Source: Luteibacter yeojuensis
Lineage (GTDB): Bacteria; Pseudomonadota; Gammaproteobacteria; Xanthomonadales; Rhodanobacteraceae
Length of the DNA stretch: 64,000 nucleotides
Direction of reading: 5' to 3'
Assembly (NCBI RefSeq): GCF_011742875.1
Contig: NZ_JAAQTL010000002.1
Span: forward strand, 372,001-436,000
Below, piece after piece: positions 17,081 to 25,676 of the stretch. Numbering within the stretch: the first letter of the stretch is position 1; each line of letters begins with the position of its first letter. The notes beneath the pieces were generated by a model. The model did not search any database, had not been told where the DNA came from, and saw only the letters and a list, made by a program, of their open reading frames with translations. Both the position numbers and the translations under genes were made by a program.

Positions 17081-17599
17081 TCAGTACCCGATGAGGGCGT
17101 GCAGCGGCAGGTCGCCCGACCAGCGTGCACGGCCGTTGAGCCCCGCGAGTTCGATCACGACGCTCGCACCGACGACCTCGGCGCCCAACCGTTCCACCAG
17201 CCGGCGCCCGGCCTCCAGCGTGCCGCCCGTCGCGAGCACGTCGTCGACCACGACCACCTTTTCGCCCGGGGCGAGGGCATGCGTCCCGATCTCCAGGCGG
17301 TCGAGGCCGTACTCCAGGCCGTAGTCGACGCCGATCACCGGCGGCGGCAGCTTGCCGGCCTTGCGCAGGGGCACGAAGCCGGCCCCCAGTGCCCGCGCCA
17401 TCGCGGCACCGAAGATGAATCCCCGCGATTCGATGCCGCAGACGGCGCCAACGCCCTGCTCGCGCCAGGGCTCGCACAGGGCGTCGATGCAACCGCCGAA
17501 TGCCGCCGCATCGGCGAGCAGGGGCGTGATGTCCTTGAACATGATGCCGGGACGCGGAAAGTCCGGCACGTCGCGGACGAGGTCGAGAATGGCCTGCAT
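17081..17599 (-). CDS. apt: Adenine phosphoribosyltransferase
   Basis: 172 residues, full-length type I phosphoribosyltransferase. It salvages adenine with PRPP to AMP. The hallmark PRPP loop VVVVDDVLATGGTLEA lies near residues 116-131. The N-terminal PDFPRPGIMFKDITPLL and the VCGIESRGFIFGAA segment identify Apt among the PRTases. It is convergent with the preceding membrane-protein gene (9 nt between stops). Confidence 0.96.
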   Translation of the reverse strand: MQAILDLVRDVPDFPRPGIMFKDITPLLADAAAFGGCIDALCEPWREQGVGAVCGIESRGFIFGAAMARALGAGFVPLRKAGKLPPPVIGVDYGLEYGLDRLEIGTHALAPGEKVVVVDDVLATGGTLEAGRRLVERLGAEVVGASVVIELAGLNGRARWSGDLPLHALIGY

Positions 17600-17626
17600 G
17601 GGGATCCTGGAAGGTGGAGCGGGCGA

Positions 17627-17899
17627 TCAGGCCGGGATGGTAACCGCGCCGAAGTCGTCGTCGGACGCCGCGGCCTTGCGGGCCGCGGCCAGCTGGGCAT
17701 CGATCCGGCGGACGATGCCCTCCGCCGCTTCGGCGGCACCGTCCGGGACCATCACCGCCAGGAAGTCGCGGGCGGGCAGCTGGCCCACCGCGCCGGTGAG
17801 GAATTCGCCGGCGATGAACGCCGGAATCTCCGCACGCTCCAACGCATCCTTTACAAGATGGGCGTCGATCAGTGATTCGGCGTGGTAGGCGATGCGCAT
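17627..17899 (-). CDS. DUF2007 family protein
   Basis: 90 residues. The opening MRIAYHAESLIDAHLVKDALERAEIPAFIAGEFL is the typical DUF2007 ferredoxin-like half-domain (often labelled putative signal-transducing protein). A low-complexity Ala-rich helix follows. The gene ends 27 nt before the apt start on the same strand, so the two probably form a small operon. Function unknown. Confidence 0.85.
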   Translation of the reverse strand: MRIAYHAESLIDAHLVKDALERAEIPAFIAGEFLTGAVGQLPARDFLAVMVPDGAAEAAEGIVRRIDAQLAAARKAAASDDDFGAVTIPA

Positions 17900-18326
17900 G
17901 GCTGCAAGCTACCCCGCCGTCAGCCCATTCGGCAAGCGCCGCGCGTTGGAAGACGACGCCGCTGCCCGGCGATGCCCTCGGTGGGTCCGGCTCGCTTCGC
18001 CATCGCGTTTTGTTCGCGCCCCTGGGTGGCGGAGTGGAGCCGTCGGGCGCCGTTGTTGTCGCTAAGTCCTCGTCCGGCCATCGCCTCCCTGCGGAATCGC
18101 TCCAACAACGACACCCGACGACTCCTCCGGACGTGACACAAGCTTGCAGGCGAGCCCGGCACACCCAACGGTGCGACTGTCATCTGGGCCGTGCTCGTAC
18201 AGGAGCGACAGTTCGTCCGCTCTCTCCTTACCCTGAAAATCGCCCAAAGCACTTTCCGTCCTTCCATCACCCTTGACATCGTCTTGTCCCTCCAAGGAAT
18301 CGATCCAAACCATGCGAGCCACACCT
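17900..18326. other. Long gene-free stretch of lower GC
   Basis: Between the DUF2007 start and repeat copy 7 no open frame has a recognisable product, ribosome site or third-position GC pattern like its neighbours. An 86-residue leftward frame (18062-18322) looks hydrophilic but shows none of the local codon bias. The stretch has AT-richer patches around 18230-18310. It could be a decayed gene or a recently acquired fragment; I see nothing definite in it. Confidence 0.4.
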
Positions 18327-18411
18327 TGTAGGAGCCGCTATAGCGGCGAGGAAAACCCGCCTCACGGCGTCACCGTGTCATAGGCTTCTCGCCGCTATAG
18401 CGGCTCCTACA
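18327..18411. repeat. BIME-like paired inverted repeat, copy 7
   Basis: Arms TGTAGGAGCCGCTATAGCGG and CCGCTATAGCGGCTCCTACA, both perfect. Unlike most copies it does not follow a recognised gene end. Confidence 0.9.
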
Positions 18412-18555
18412 AAAAAGCTCGGTCATCAACATGAGAAGCGGCGCCGTTCGCCCTATCGCCAGCCGCGCTGCCTGCGAATCCCCGATAGCAGCCATCGGGG
18501 CCGGGTGACCGCTTTTCGCTCGCCCATCCCGTTATCCCAGTGATCCGAGAGGTGT

Positions 18556-18625
18556 CGGGCCAAGCCCCTCTGAGCGAGTTCGGTCGCTTGCGACCGCATG
18601 TTTGAGCGCAGAGGGGCTTGGCCCG
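18556..18625. repeat. Large inverted repeat with nested hairpin
   Basis: Perfect 17-bp arms CGGGCCAAGCCCCTCTG (18556-18572) and CAGAGGGGCTTGGCCCG (18609-18625). Nested inside is a second perfect stem CGGTCGC-TT-GCGACCG at 18581-18596. The arms belong to a family different from the GCCGCTATAGCGGC elements. No gene is recognised on either side within 150 nt. Confidence 0.75.
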
Positions 18626-18757
18626 GCGCCTCCTGCCGGGCACCACGGTGTGCCAGCCCCCACGATGGCGAGAGCCGAGCCGGAGCCCCCCATCGGCCCC
18701 AAATGCCGACGAGCCTTTCCAGCGAGGCGACGGAAACCGCAAGAGGCCTCCAAGAGA

Positions 18758-18793
18758 GGTAAACTCGGAGGTTTACCGCGCCCCACCTCCGAG
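18758..18793 (+). promoter_or_regulatory. Two overlapping, mutually exclusive hairpins in the glnS leader
   Basis: Hairpin A: GGTAAAC / GTTTACC (18758-18777, 6-nt loop). Hairpin B: CTCGGAGGT / ACCTCCGAG (18764-18793, 12-nt loop). They share bases 18764-18777, so only one can form at a time. They end 10 nt before the glnS ATG, which lacks a clear Shine-Dalgarno. A regulatory role is possible but unproven. Confidence 0.35.
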
Positions 18794-18803
18794 CCCCTTC
18801 GCG

Positions 18804-20531
18804 ATGTCGACCGAAACGCCCGTCCTGCAGCAGCACTTCATCCGCCAGATCGTCCGTGAAGACGTAACCTCCGGAAAGCATGCGCAGATCCGTACCCGCT
18901 TCCCGCCGGAGCCGAACGGCTACCTGCACCTGGGCCATGCCAAGTCGATCTGCCTCAATTACGGTCTCGCCGTCGAATTCGGCGGCATCTGCAACCTGCG
19001 TTTCGACGACACCAACCCCTCGAAGGAAGACCTCGAGTTCGTCGAGGCCATCCAGCGGGACGTGAACTGGCTGGGTTTCGAGTGGGCCGAGCTGCGCCAT
19101 GCCTCGGACTACTTCGAGGTGTTCTACCGGTCGGCGCTGAAGCTCATCCGTCTCGGCCTCGCCTATGTGGACGACCTCAGCGCGGACGAGGTGCGCGAGT
19201 ACCGCGGCACGCTGACCGAGCCGGGCCGCAACTCGCCGTACCGCGAGCGTTCGGTCGAGGAGAACCTCGACCTGTTCCGGCGCATGCGCGCCGGCGAGTT
19301 CGCGGACGGCAGCAAGACGCTGCGCGCGAAGATCGACATGGCGTCGGGCAACATCAACCTGCGCGATCCCGCGCTGTACCGCGTGCGCAAGGTTCACCAC
19401 CAGAATACCGGCGACGCGTGGCCGATCTATCCGATGTACGACTTCGCGCACTCCCTTTCCGACGCGCTGGAAGGCATCACGCATTCGCTGTGCACGCTGG
19501 AATTCGAAGACCACCGGCCGCTGTACGACTGGTGCGTCGACAAGGTGGACCTCGCGCACGATCCGGAGCTGTGGGAACCACTGCTCGCCGCGGGTCTGCC
19601 CACGGTACCGAGCAAGCCACGCCAGATCGAATTCTCGCGCGGCAACCTCAACTACACCGTGATGAGCAAGCGCAAGCTGATCACCCTGGTCTCCGAAAAC
19701 CTCGTGGACGGCTGGGACGATCCGCGCATGCCCACGCTCGCCGGCATCCGCCGCCGCGGCTTCACGCCCGCGAGCATCCGCCTGTTCTGGGAGCGCATCG
19801 GCGTCAGCAAGCAGAACAGCACGATCGACATGAGCGTGCTCGAGGGCGCCGTGCGCGACGACCTCGACGGCACCGCGCCTCGCCGCCTCGCGGTCATCGA
19901 TCCGCTGAAGCTGGTCATCACCAACCTCGACGAGGCGCATGCCGAGTCGCTGACCTTCCCCAACCATCCGAAGGACGAGTCGTTCGGCACACGCAGCGTG
20001 CCCTTCTCGCGCGAACTGTGGATCGAACGCGACGACTTCGCCGAAGTGCCGCCGAAGGGCTTCCATCGCCTGAAGCCGGAAGGCGAAGTGCGCCTGCGCG
20101 GCGTCGGCATCGTGCGTTGCGACGAGGTCGTGAAGAACGCCGATGGCGACGTGGTGGAACTGCGCTGCACGCTCGACCTCGCGTCGCGCACCGGCATGCC
20201 GGGCGCGGACCGCAAGGTGAAGGGCACCATCCACTGGGTGAGCGCACGCGATGCGGTGCCGGCCGTGATTCGTCTCTACGATCGCCTGTTCGACCTGGCC
20301 GATCCAGACGACGACAGCGACGGCAAGACCTATAAGGACCACATCAATCCGCACTCGCGGCACATCGCGCACGGCTACGTGGAACCGGCCGCCGCGGGCG
20401 CCGCGCGCGAGGACCGCGTGCAGTTCGAGCGTCTCGGCTACTTCGTCGCCGACATGCACGACCATACGCACGCCGCGCCGGTATTCAACCGGGTGGTGAC
20501 CCTGCGCGACTCCTGGGCGAAGCAGGCCTGA
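18804..20531 (+). CDS. glnS: Glutaminyl-tRNA synthetase
   Basis: 575 residues, class I synthetase charging tRNA-Gln. The HIGH-type signature is HLGH in [16 protein letters not shown] near residue 40, and the KMSKS-type loop is VMSKRK near residue 287. The two C-terminal anticodon-binding beta barrels follow. The N-terminal start [20 protein letters not shown] is the family start; longer in-frame extensions run into repeats. Its stop overlaps the next ATG by one base (TGATG). Confidence 0.97.
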   Translation: MSTETPVLQQHFIRQIVREDVTSGKHAQIRTRFPPEPNGYLHLGHAKSICLNYGLAVEFGGICNLRFDDTNPSKEDLEFVEAIQRDVNWLGFEWAELRHASDYFEVFYRSALKLIRLGLAYVDDLSADEVREYRGTLTEPGRNSPYRERSVEENLDLFRRMRAGEFADGSKTLRAKIDMASGNINLRDPALYRVRKVHHQNTGDAWPIYPMYDFAHSLSDALEGITHSLCTLEFEDHRPLYDWCVDKVDLAHDPELWEPLLAAGLPTVPSKPRQIEFSRGNLNYTVMSKRKLITLVSENLVDGWDDPRMPTLAGIRRRGFTPASIRLFWERIGVSKQNSTIDMSVLEGAVRDDLDGTAPRRLAVIDPLKLVITNLDEAHAESLTFPNHPKDESFGTRSVPFSRELWIERDDFAEVPPKGFHRLKPEGEVRLRGVGIVRCDEVVKNADGDVVELRCTLDLASRTGMPGADRKVKGTIHWVSARDAVPAVIRLYDRLFDLADPDDDSDGKTYKDHINPHSRHIAHGYVEPAAAGAAREDRVQFERLGYFVADMHDHTHAAPVFNRVVTLRDSWAKQA

Positions 20532-21088
20532 TGCTGTACGCGCAGGTCCATCTCACCCTTCCGCCCTGGGTGCACGAGACGGTGAACACCTCGGCGGACT
20601 ACGCCGGCGACGAGGCCAAGGTGGGCCTTGCCATCGAACTGTCGGCACTCAACGTCGACCTGGGCACGGGCGGTCCGTTCGGCGCGGTGGTGTTCGACGG
20701 CAACGACCGCATCGTCGCCGTCGGCGTGAACCGCGTCGTGCCGCTCAACACTTCCGTGGCGCACGCCGAGATGATGGCATACATGACGGCGCAGCTACGC
20801 CTGCAACGCTTCCGCCTCAACGAGGACGGTGGCCGCTTCGTCCTCGCGACCAGTGCGCAACCTTGCTGCCAGTGCTTTGGCGCAACGGTATGGGCCGGCA
20901 TCGACGAACTGCTGATCGGCGCGCGGGCCGAAGACGTCGAGGAACTCACGACCTTCGACGAGGGCCCGCTCCCGCCGGACTGGATCGGCGAACTCGAGCG
21001 CCGCGGCATCGCCGTGCGCCGGGACATCCGCCGTGAGGAGGCATGCGCCGTGCTGCGCCGCTACGGCGAATCGGGCCCGGCGTATTGA
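20531..21088 (+). CDS. Cytidine/deoxycytidylate-deaminase superfamily nucleoside deaminase
   Basis: 185 residues. The zinc site is HAEMMAYM (HAE, near residue 79) with PCCQCFGA (PCxxC, near residue 117). The spacing and flanks fit the guanine-deaminase/TadA-like branch rather than tRNA adenosine deaminase itself, but the substrate (guanine, cytosine or other) cannot be fixed. Translationally coupled to glnS by a TGATG junction. Confidence 0.85.
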   Translation: MLYAQVHLTLPPWVHETVNTSADYAGDEAKVGLAIELSALNVDLGTGGPFGAVVFDGNDRIVAVGVNRVVPLNTSVAHAEMMAYMTAQLRLQRFRLNEDGGRFVLATSAQPCCQCFGATVWAGIDELLIGARAEDVEELTTFDEGPLPPDWIGELERRGIAVRRDIRREEACAVLRRYGESGPAY

Positions 21089-21115
21089 GCCGGTGCGCGC
21101 CAGGGACACCCTGAG

Positions 21116-21823
21116 GTGACCGGCCGCTGGCGCGCCCTGCTGCCATTGCTCCTTCTCCTCGCCGGAGGCGCCGCGCTGTTCGCCAGCGGCGCGCTCGACC
21201 GTTTCGAACCGCACCGTCTGCTTGCCGAGGAGGGTCACCTCCGTGCGGGAATCGCCGCAAACCCCGTGACCTCGCGGCTCGCCTTCGCCGGCCTGCTGGC
21301 GCTGGCGATCGCCACCGGCGTGCCCGGTACCATCCTGCTCGTGCTGGGCGGTGGCCTGTTGTTCGGGGCCGTGGAGGGCACCGCCCTTTCGTCGGTGGCG
21401 CTCGTGCTCGGCTCGCTGGCGTTGTACCTCGCCAGCCGTTATGCCTTCGGCGCCGGCCGGAAGGACCCACCGCTGCTCGCCCAGCGCCTGCGCAAGGGCT
21501 TCGCCGCGCATCCCGTGACCTACACGCTGGCCCTCCGGTTCGTGCCCGTCGTCCCGCTCGGCGCCATGACGGTGGCCCTGGCCTGGCTGCGCTGCCCGCT
21601 GTGGCTCTTCATCGGCGCCACCTGGCTCGGCGGCACGGTGTCGCTGTTCGTGGAGAGTTCCGTGGGGGCGGGGCTCGGCGAGACGCTGGGGGACGGCAAG
21701 GCGGTGAGCGCCGCCAACCTGCTGGACGGCCGTATCCTCGTGCCGCTGGCCGCCTTCGCGATCCTCACGATCCTTCCCCTGGCCGCGCGCACCCTGGTCA
21801 CGCGTCTGCGCCGTCCGCGCTGA
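21116..21823 (+). CDS. TVP38/TMEM64 (VTT domain) membrane protein
   Basis: 235 residues with about five hydrophobic segments. The VTT/SNARE-associated core includes GVPGTILLVLGGGLLFGAVEG and the LRFVPVVPLGAMTVALAWLR signature with its conserved arginine and prolines. The family belongs to the DedA superfamily of membrane proteins implicated in lipid scrambling or transport. A GTG at 21116 is used, 27 nt after the deaminase gene, probably the same operon. Confidence 0.85.
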   Translation: MTGRWRALLPLLLLLAGGAALFASGALDRFEPHRLLAEEGHLRAGIAANPVTSRLAFAGLLALAIATGVPGTILLVLGGGLLFGAVEGTALSSVALVLGSLALYLASRYAFGAGRKDPPLLAQRLRKGFAAHPVTYTLALRFVPVVPLGAMTVALAWLRCPLWLFIGATWLGGTVSLFVESSVGAGLGETLGDGKAVSAANLLDGRILVPLAAFAILTILPLAARTLVTRLRRPR

Positions 21824-21904
21824 CGCCGCCTCTACTCCGTTCTGCGTTAGGCTTACGCCCTCGCGTGGCCTTTGGACGGGTAGCGCCAGGGGAACAATGA
21901 ACGC

Positions 21905-23827
21905 ATGCGTGACCTATCCGCTCCATGGCTGGAAAAAGTCTGGCGACGCACGTCGCTCGTGCAGCGCCTGACCTGCGTGGCGCTCGTACCGACGGCAATC
22001 AGCGCGATCCTGCTGGTCACGCTCCTCACCCGCCACCAGATGGACACCCTGCACGAAATGGGGCGGTCCACCGCGGACGCGATCGCGCAACAGGCCGCCA
22101 CAGTGTCGGGCGACGCCCTGCGCACCGGCGAACGGCGCGAACTGGGCCGGATCGCGCAGTCCATCGTGCAGCTGCCGCAGGTGTCGCGCGTGCGCATCAG
22201 CGACCGCGACGGCGAGATCCTGGCCGATCGCGTGAACGGGTCCATCGCCGCCGCCGGCGACGACGACGACAACGGTCTCACCGTATCCCGCGAGATCCTC
22301 GATCCGCTGTCCCGCCGCGCGGTCGGCTCGGTCACCGTGGACGTCAGCGTGGAAGACGCTGTCGCGGCGCAGCGAGCCAGCTTGCACAACGCGCTGGTCT
22401 GGCTGGCCCTCAGCCTGCTCATCGCCGTGATGATCGGCTGGTCCACGGCGCGTTGGCTGAGCGCGCCCCTGCGCAACCTCGCCATCGCCGTGCGCCAGCT
22501 GGGCCTCGGCGACCGCACGGTGGTGGTCCCGGTCACCGACGACACGGAGATCGGCGACCTGCAGCGCGGCTTCAACGGCGCGGCCTCCAAACTGCTGCAC
22601 GCGCAGATCGGCATGGAGCGCGAGATCGCCACCGCGACCGACGAGCTGGCCCGCAAGAACGCCGCCCTGGAGGCGGCCAGCGTGGCCAAGGCACGCTTTC
22701 TCGCCGCCGCGTCCCACGACCTGCGCCAGCCCCTCTACGCGCTCACGCTGTTCTCCTCCGGGCTGGCGGTGGACGAGTACGACCCGGTGCGCCTCAACCG
22801 CATCGCGCACATCCAGGAATGCGTCGAGTCGCTCGACCACCTGTTCGGCGAGCTGCTCGACCTCTCGCGCCTCGAGACCGGCGCGATGCCCGCGGTGATC
22901 CGCGACGTGCCCCTGGACGAAGTCTTCGAGGAAGTCAGCGTGAACTTCCGCATGGTGGCCGAGCAGCACGACCTCCGTCTCGTGGTGCGCACGACCCGCC
23001 TCTGGGTGCGCTCCGACCGCACCATGCTCGCGCGCATCCTGAACAACCTCGTGAGCAACGCGCTGCGCTACACGCGCACCGGCGGCGTGCTCGTGGGCGC
23101 GCGGCGGCGGCAGGACGGCAGCGTTCGCGTGGATGTCTGGGACACCGGCCTGGGCATCGCCAAGGAACACCTGCAGCACATCTTCGACGAGTTCTACCGG
23201 GTGGAGGGCGGCCCGGAGACCGGGCGGCCGGAAGGCACGCGGCGCGGCCTGGGGCTCGGCCTGTCGACGGTACAGAAGCTGGCCGGCCTGCTCGGCACCC
23301 GCGCGACCGTCCGTTCCCGGCCGGGCAAGGGCACCCTCTTCTCGATCGTCCTGCCCGAGGCGCAACCCGGGATGATGGATGCCGCGCCCGCGCCGGCCGT
23401 CGACCCGGGCATGCCACGCGACATCGTGGGCATGCGCGTGCTCGTGATCGACGACGAACCGACCATCCTTGCCGGAATAAGCTACCTCCTGGGCAGTTGG
23501 GGGTGCGAGGTGATGACCGCCGAGGACGCCCAGCAGGCGATGGAGGCCGTCCACCAGTGGATGCAGCCGCCGGACATCGTCATCTCGGACCTGCGCCTGC
23601 GCGAGGGCACGGGCATGGAGGTGATCGACCTGCTCGACCGTTACTACCGCCGCCGGCCCGGCGATCCGCCGCCGTTCGCCCGCGTGCTGATCACGGGCGA
23701 GACCCGAGGCGAGTTCCTGCATCACATAGACCAGACGGCCACCCAGGTGCTGTTCAAGCCAGTATCCCCGGAGCGTCTGCACGAGGTAATGGTTTCGGCA
23801 TGGACTGTCCATCGGGCAGCCGTCTGA
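21905..23827 (+). CDS. Hybrid sensor histidine kinase / response regulator
   Basis: 640 residues. Two membrane segments (about residues 22-42 and 160-180) flank a periplasmic sensor of about 115 residues with no recognised ligand fold. A HAMP-like linker follows, then the H-box AAASHDLRQPLYAL near residue 270, the N-box ILNNLVSNALRY near 378, the G boxes DTGLGIAKEH and GLGLGLSTVQKLA, and a C-terminal receiver with VIDDEP, phospho-acceptor aspartate in VISDLRLREG near 561 and the conserved lysine in LFKPVS. It heads a cluster with a NarL-type regulator, a PhnD-like binding protein and a second kinase. Confidence 0.92.
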   Translation: MRDLSAPWLEKVWRRTSLVQRLTCVALVPTAISAILLVTLLTRHQMDTLHEMGRSTADAIAQQAATVSGDALRTGERRELGRIAQSIVQLPQVSRVRISDRDGEILADRVNGSIAAAGDDDDNGLTVSREILDPLSRRAVGSVTVDVSVEDAVAAQRASLHNALVWLALSLLIAVMIGWSTARWLSAPLRNLAIAVRQLGLGDRTVVVPVTDDTEIGDLQRGFNGAASKLLHAQIGMEREIATATDELARKNAALEAASVAKARFLAAASHDLRQPLYALTLFSSGLAVDEYDPVRLNRIAHIQECVESLDHLFGELLDLSRLETGAMPAVIRDVPLDEVFEEVSVNFRMVAEQHDLRLVVRTTRLWVRSDRTMLARILNNLVSNALRYTRTGGVLVGARRRQDGSVRVDVWDTGLGIAKEHLQHIFDEFYRVEGGPETGRPEGTRRGLGLGLSTVQKLAGLLGTRATVRSRPGKGTLFSIVLPEAQPGMMDAAPAPAVDPGMPRDIVGMRVLVIDDEPTILAGISYLLGSWGCEVMTAEDAQQAMEAVHQWMQPPDIVISDLRLREGTGMEVIDLLDRYYRRRPGDPPPFARVLITGETRGEFLHHIDQTATQVLFKPVSPERLHEVMVSAWTVHRAAV

Positions 23828-23915
23828 GCCGGATGGCCTGCTTGCCGACCGGGGCCCGTAGGGCTATGGTCCCCTCAACGGGGTGGCTCGCAAGCCTGGC
23901 GGGCGGAGGAAAGGC

Positions 23916-24602
23916 ATGCGTGTTCTGATCGCGGACGATCATCGGCTCATCATCGAGGGCGTGAAGCTCAAGCTTCGCGAACTGGGCGACGATGTCGATT
24001 TCGTCGAAGCCGAAAGCGTCAGGGAACTCGAGCAACGGCTCAAGGAGTTGCCTGCGCCGGACGTGGCCCTCATCGACATGGCGATGCCGGGCGCGGAAGG
24101 TGTCGACCATATCAAGGCCGCCGTGGCCGCCCTGCGCGATCCCGGCGACGACACCGGGTCGCGCGGCCGTCCCGTGATCGTGCTGTCCGGCACCGAGGAT
24201 CCTTCGGCGATCCGCCACGTCCTCGATCTCGGCGTGCAGGGATACATCCCGAAGTCGTCGCCGCCCGACGTCATCCTCAATGCCGTGCGCCTCGTGGTGG
24301 GCGGCGGCATCTACGTTCCGCCCGAGGCGATGAAATCGGCCGCCGCGACCGTGGCGCCCACCTTCGCGCTGTCCAACGGCAACGACGGGCTGACCACGAA
24401 GGAACGGCTGGCGACGGTCCTCACCGATCGCCAGATCGACGTCCTGAAGCTCCTCGCGAAGGGCCGTCCGAACAAGCTGATCGCGCGCGAGCTGCAGATC
24501 AGCGAGGGCACGGTGAAGATCCACCTGGCTGCGATCTTCCGCGCGTTGCATGTGCGCAACCGGCTCGAGGCCCTCGTCGCCGCGCAACACCTCGGCGACT
24601 GA
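23916..24602 (+). CDS. NarL/LuxR-type response regulator
   Basis: 228 residues, GGAGGA 5 nt before the ATG. The receiver has LIADDH at residues 4-9, phospho-acceptor aspartate in ALIDMAMPGAEG near residue 54 and the lysine in YIPKSS. The output is a LuxR-type helix-turn-helix, LTDRQIDVLKLLAKGRPNKL to SEGTVKIHLAAIFRAL, from about residue 168. It is the likely phosphorylation target of one or both kinases in the cluster. Its stop is 2 nt before the next start. Confidence 0.93.
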   Translation: MRVLIADDHRLIIEGVKLKLRELGDDVDFVEAESVRELEQRLKELPAPDVALIDMAMPGAEGVDHIKAAVAALRDPGDDTGSRGRPVIVLSGTEDPSAIRHVLDLGVQGYIPKSSPPDVILNAVRLVVGGGIYVPPEAMKSAAATVAPTFALSNGNDGLTTKERLATVLTDRQIDVLKLLAKGRPNKLIARELQISEGTVKIHLAAIFRALHVRNRLEALVAAQHLGD

Positions 24603-24604
24603 TC

Positions 24605-25600
24605 GTGCGAGGCTGGCTGGCCGCATGGCTGGTCTGCCTGCTCGCCGCCCTGCCGGCCGGCGCCGCGACGCCCGGCGACGTGGATCCCCAGGCGCCACTG
24701 ACCTTCGGCATCCTTCCCATCGGCGGCCCCGCGGAATCGCTCGAAGCCTGGCGGCCCATGCTGGACGACCTGCAGAAGGCGCTCGGCCGCCAGGTGCGCC
24801 CCGTCTCGGTCACCACCTACGAAGGCATCGCGCAAGCGATCAGCGAGCAGCGCGTCGACATCGCCTTCCTCTCCGGGCGGCTGGCGCTGGATGCCGTCAC
24901 CCGGCAGAACATGCAGGTAATCGGGCAGCTCACGCGCGGCGACGGATCGCGCGGCTATTACGCCGTGCTGGTCGTGGCCGCGGATTCGCGCCTGCGCACC
25001 CTCGCCCAGCTCTTCGCGCACCCCGGAAAGTGGCGCTTCGCGCGCGGCGAGGCCTTGTCGGTATCCGGTTACCTGGTTCCCGAAACGCAGCTGTTCGCGA
25101 ACCGCGGCGTGGATTCGGACACCTTCTTCGCCAGCGTGCATGTCGACAACCACCAGAACAACGCGCTGGCGGTATCGAACGGCGAGGTGGACGTGGCGAC
25201 CAACAACACGGCCGACCTGGAGCGCTTCCAGCAGCACTTCCCCGAGCAGTACGCGCGCCTGCGCATCCTGTGGAAGTCCTCGCTGATCCCGCACGCGGTG
25301 ATCGTGATCCGCAACGACCTGCCCGCCACCTTGCGGGCCCAGGTCGCGGCCTTCATCACGGGCTACGGCAAGGGCAAGGACGGCCCGCGCGAGGAAGCCA
25401 ATCTCAAGCGGATCCACGACATCAGCGGCTTCGCCCCCGCGGGAAACGCCGAGCTCGTTCCCTTCGCCGACATCGAATACACGCTGGAGCAGCGCCGCGC
25501 CAGCAGCGCGCAATGGGTGAGCGAGGGCGCGCGCGATGCCCGCTTCCACAAGATCCGCAGCGATCACGACGGCCTCGTCGCGCGCCTGCGAGGGAAGTGA
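24605..25600 (+). CDS. PhnD-like periplasmic substrate-binding protein
   Basis: 331 residues with a signal peptide (LAAWLVCLLAALPAGAA). The fold is the PhnD/phosphonate-phosphite binding type: LTFGILPIGGP at the start, LDDLQKALGRQVRPV, the YEGIAQAISEQRVDIAFLSG hinge segment, and VSNGEVDVATNNTADLERF. No ABC permease or ATPase is near. Its place between a response regulator and a second histidine kinase argues that it senses a ligand for the kinases rather than feeding a transporter. GTG start at 24605. Confidence 0.85.
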   Translation: MRGWLAAWLVCLLAALPAGAATPGDVDPQAPLTFGILPIGGPAESLEAWRPMLDDLQKALGRQVRPVSVTTYEGIAQAISEQRVDIAFLSGRLALDAVTRQNMQVIGQLTRGDGSRGYYAVLVVAADSRLRTLAQLFAHPGKWRFARGEALSVSGYLVPETQLFANRGVDSDTFFASVHVDNHQNNALAVSNGEVDVATNNTADLERFQQHFPEQYARLRILWKSSLIPHAVIVIRNDLPATLRAQVAAFITGYGKGKDGPREEANLKRIHDISGFAPAGNAELVPFADIEYTLEQRRASSAQWVSEGARDARFHKIRSDHDGLVARLRGK

Positions 25601-25676
25601 TAGGCCGGACGATATAGGCCGCGGGATTAGCTCCCCTTGTCTATCGCGAAACCTCCCCGCGTTTCATAGATTCGTC

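Noticed and set aside
18062..18322. 86-residue leftward open frame in the gene-free block
   Set aside because: No ribosome site, codon use unlike neighbours and no known domain; too weak to call a gene.
18453..20471. 672-residue leftward open frame opposite glnS
   Set aside because: It mirrors glnS codons; high GC removes stops on the other strand. Its translation is rich in V, R, H and E with no domain.
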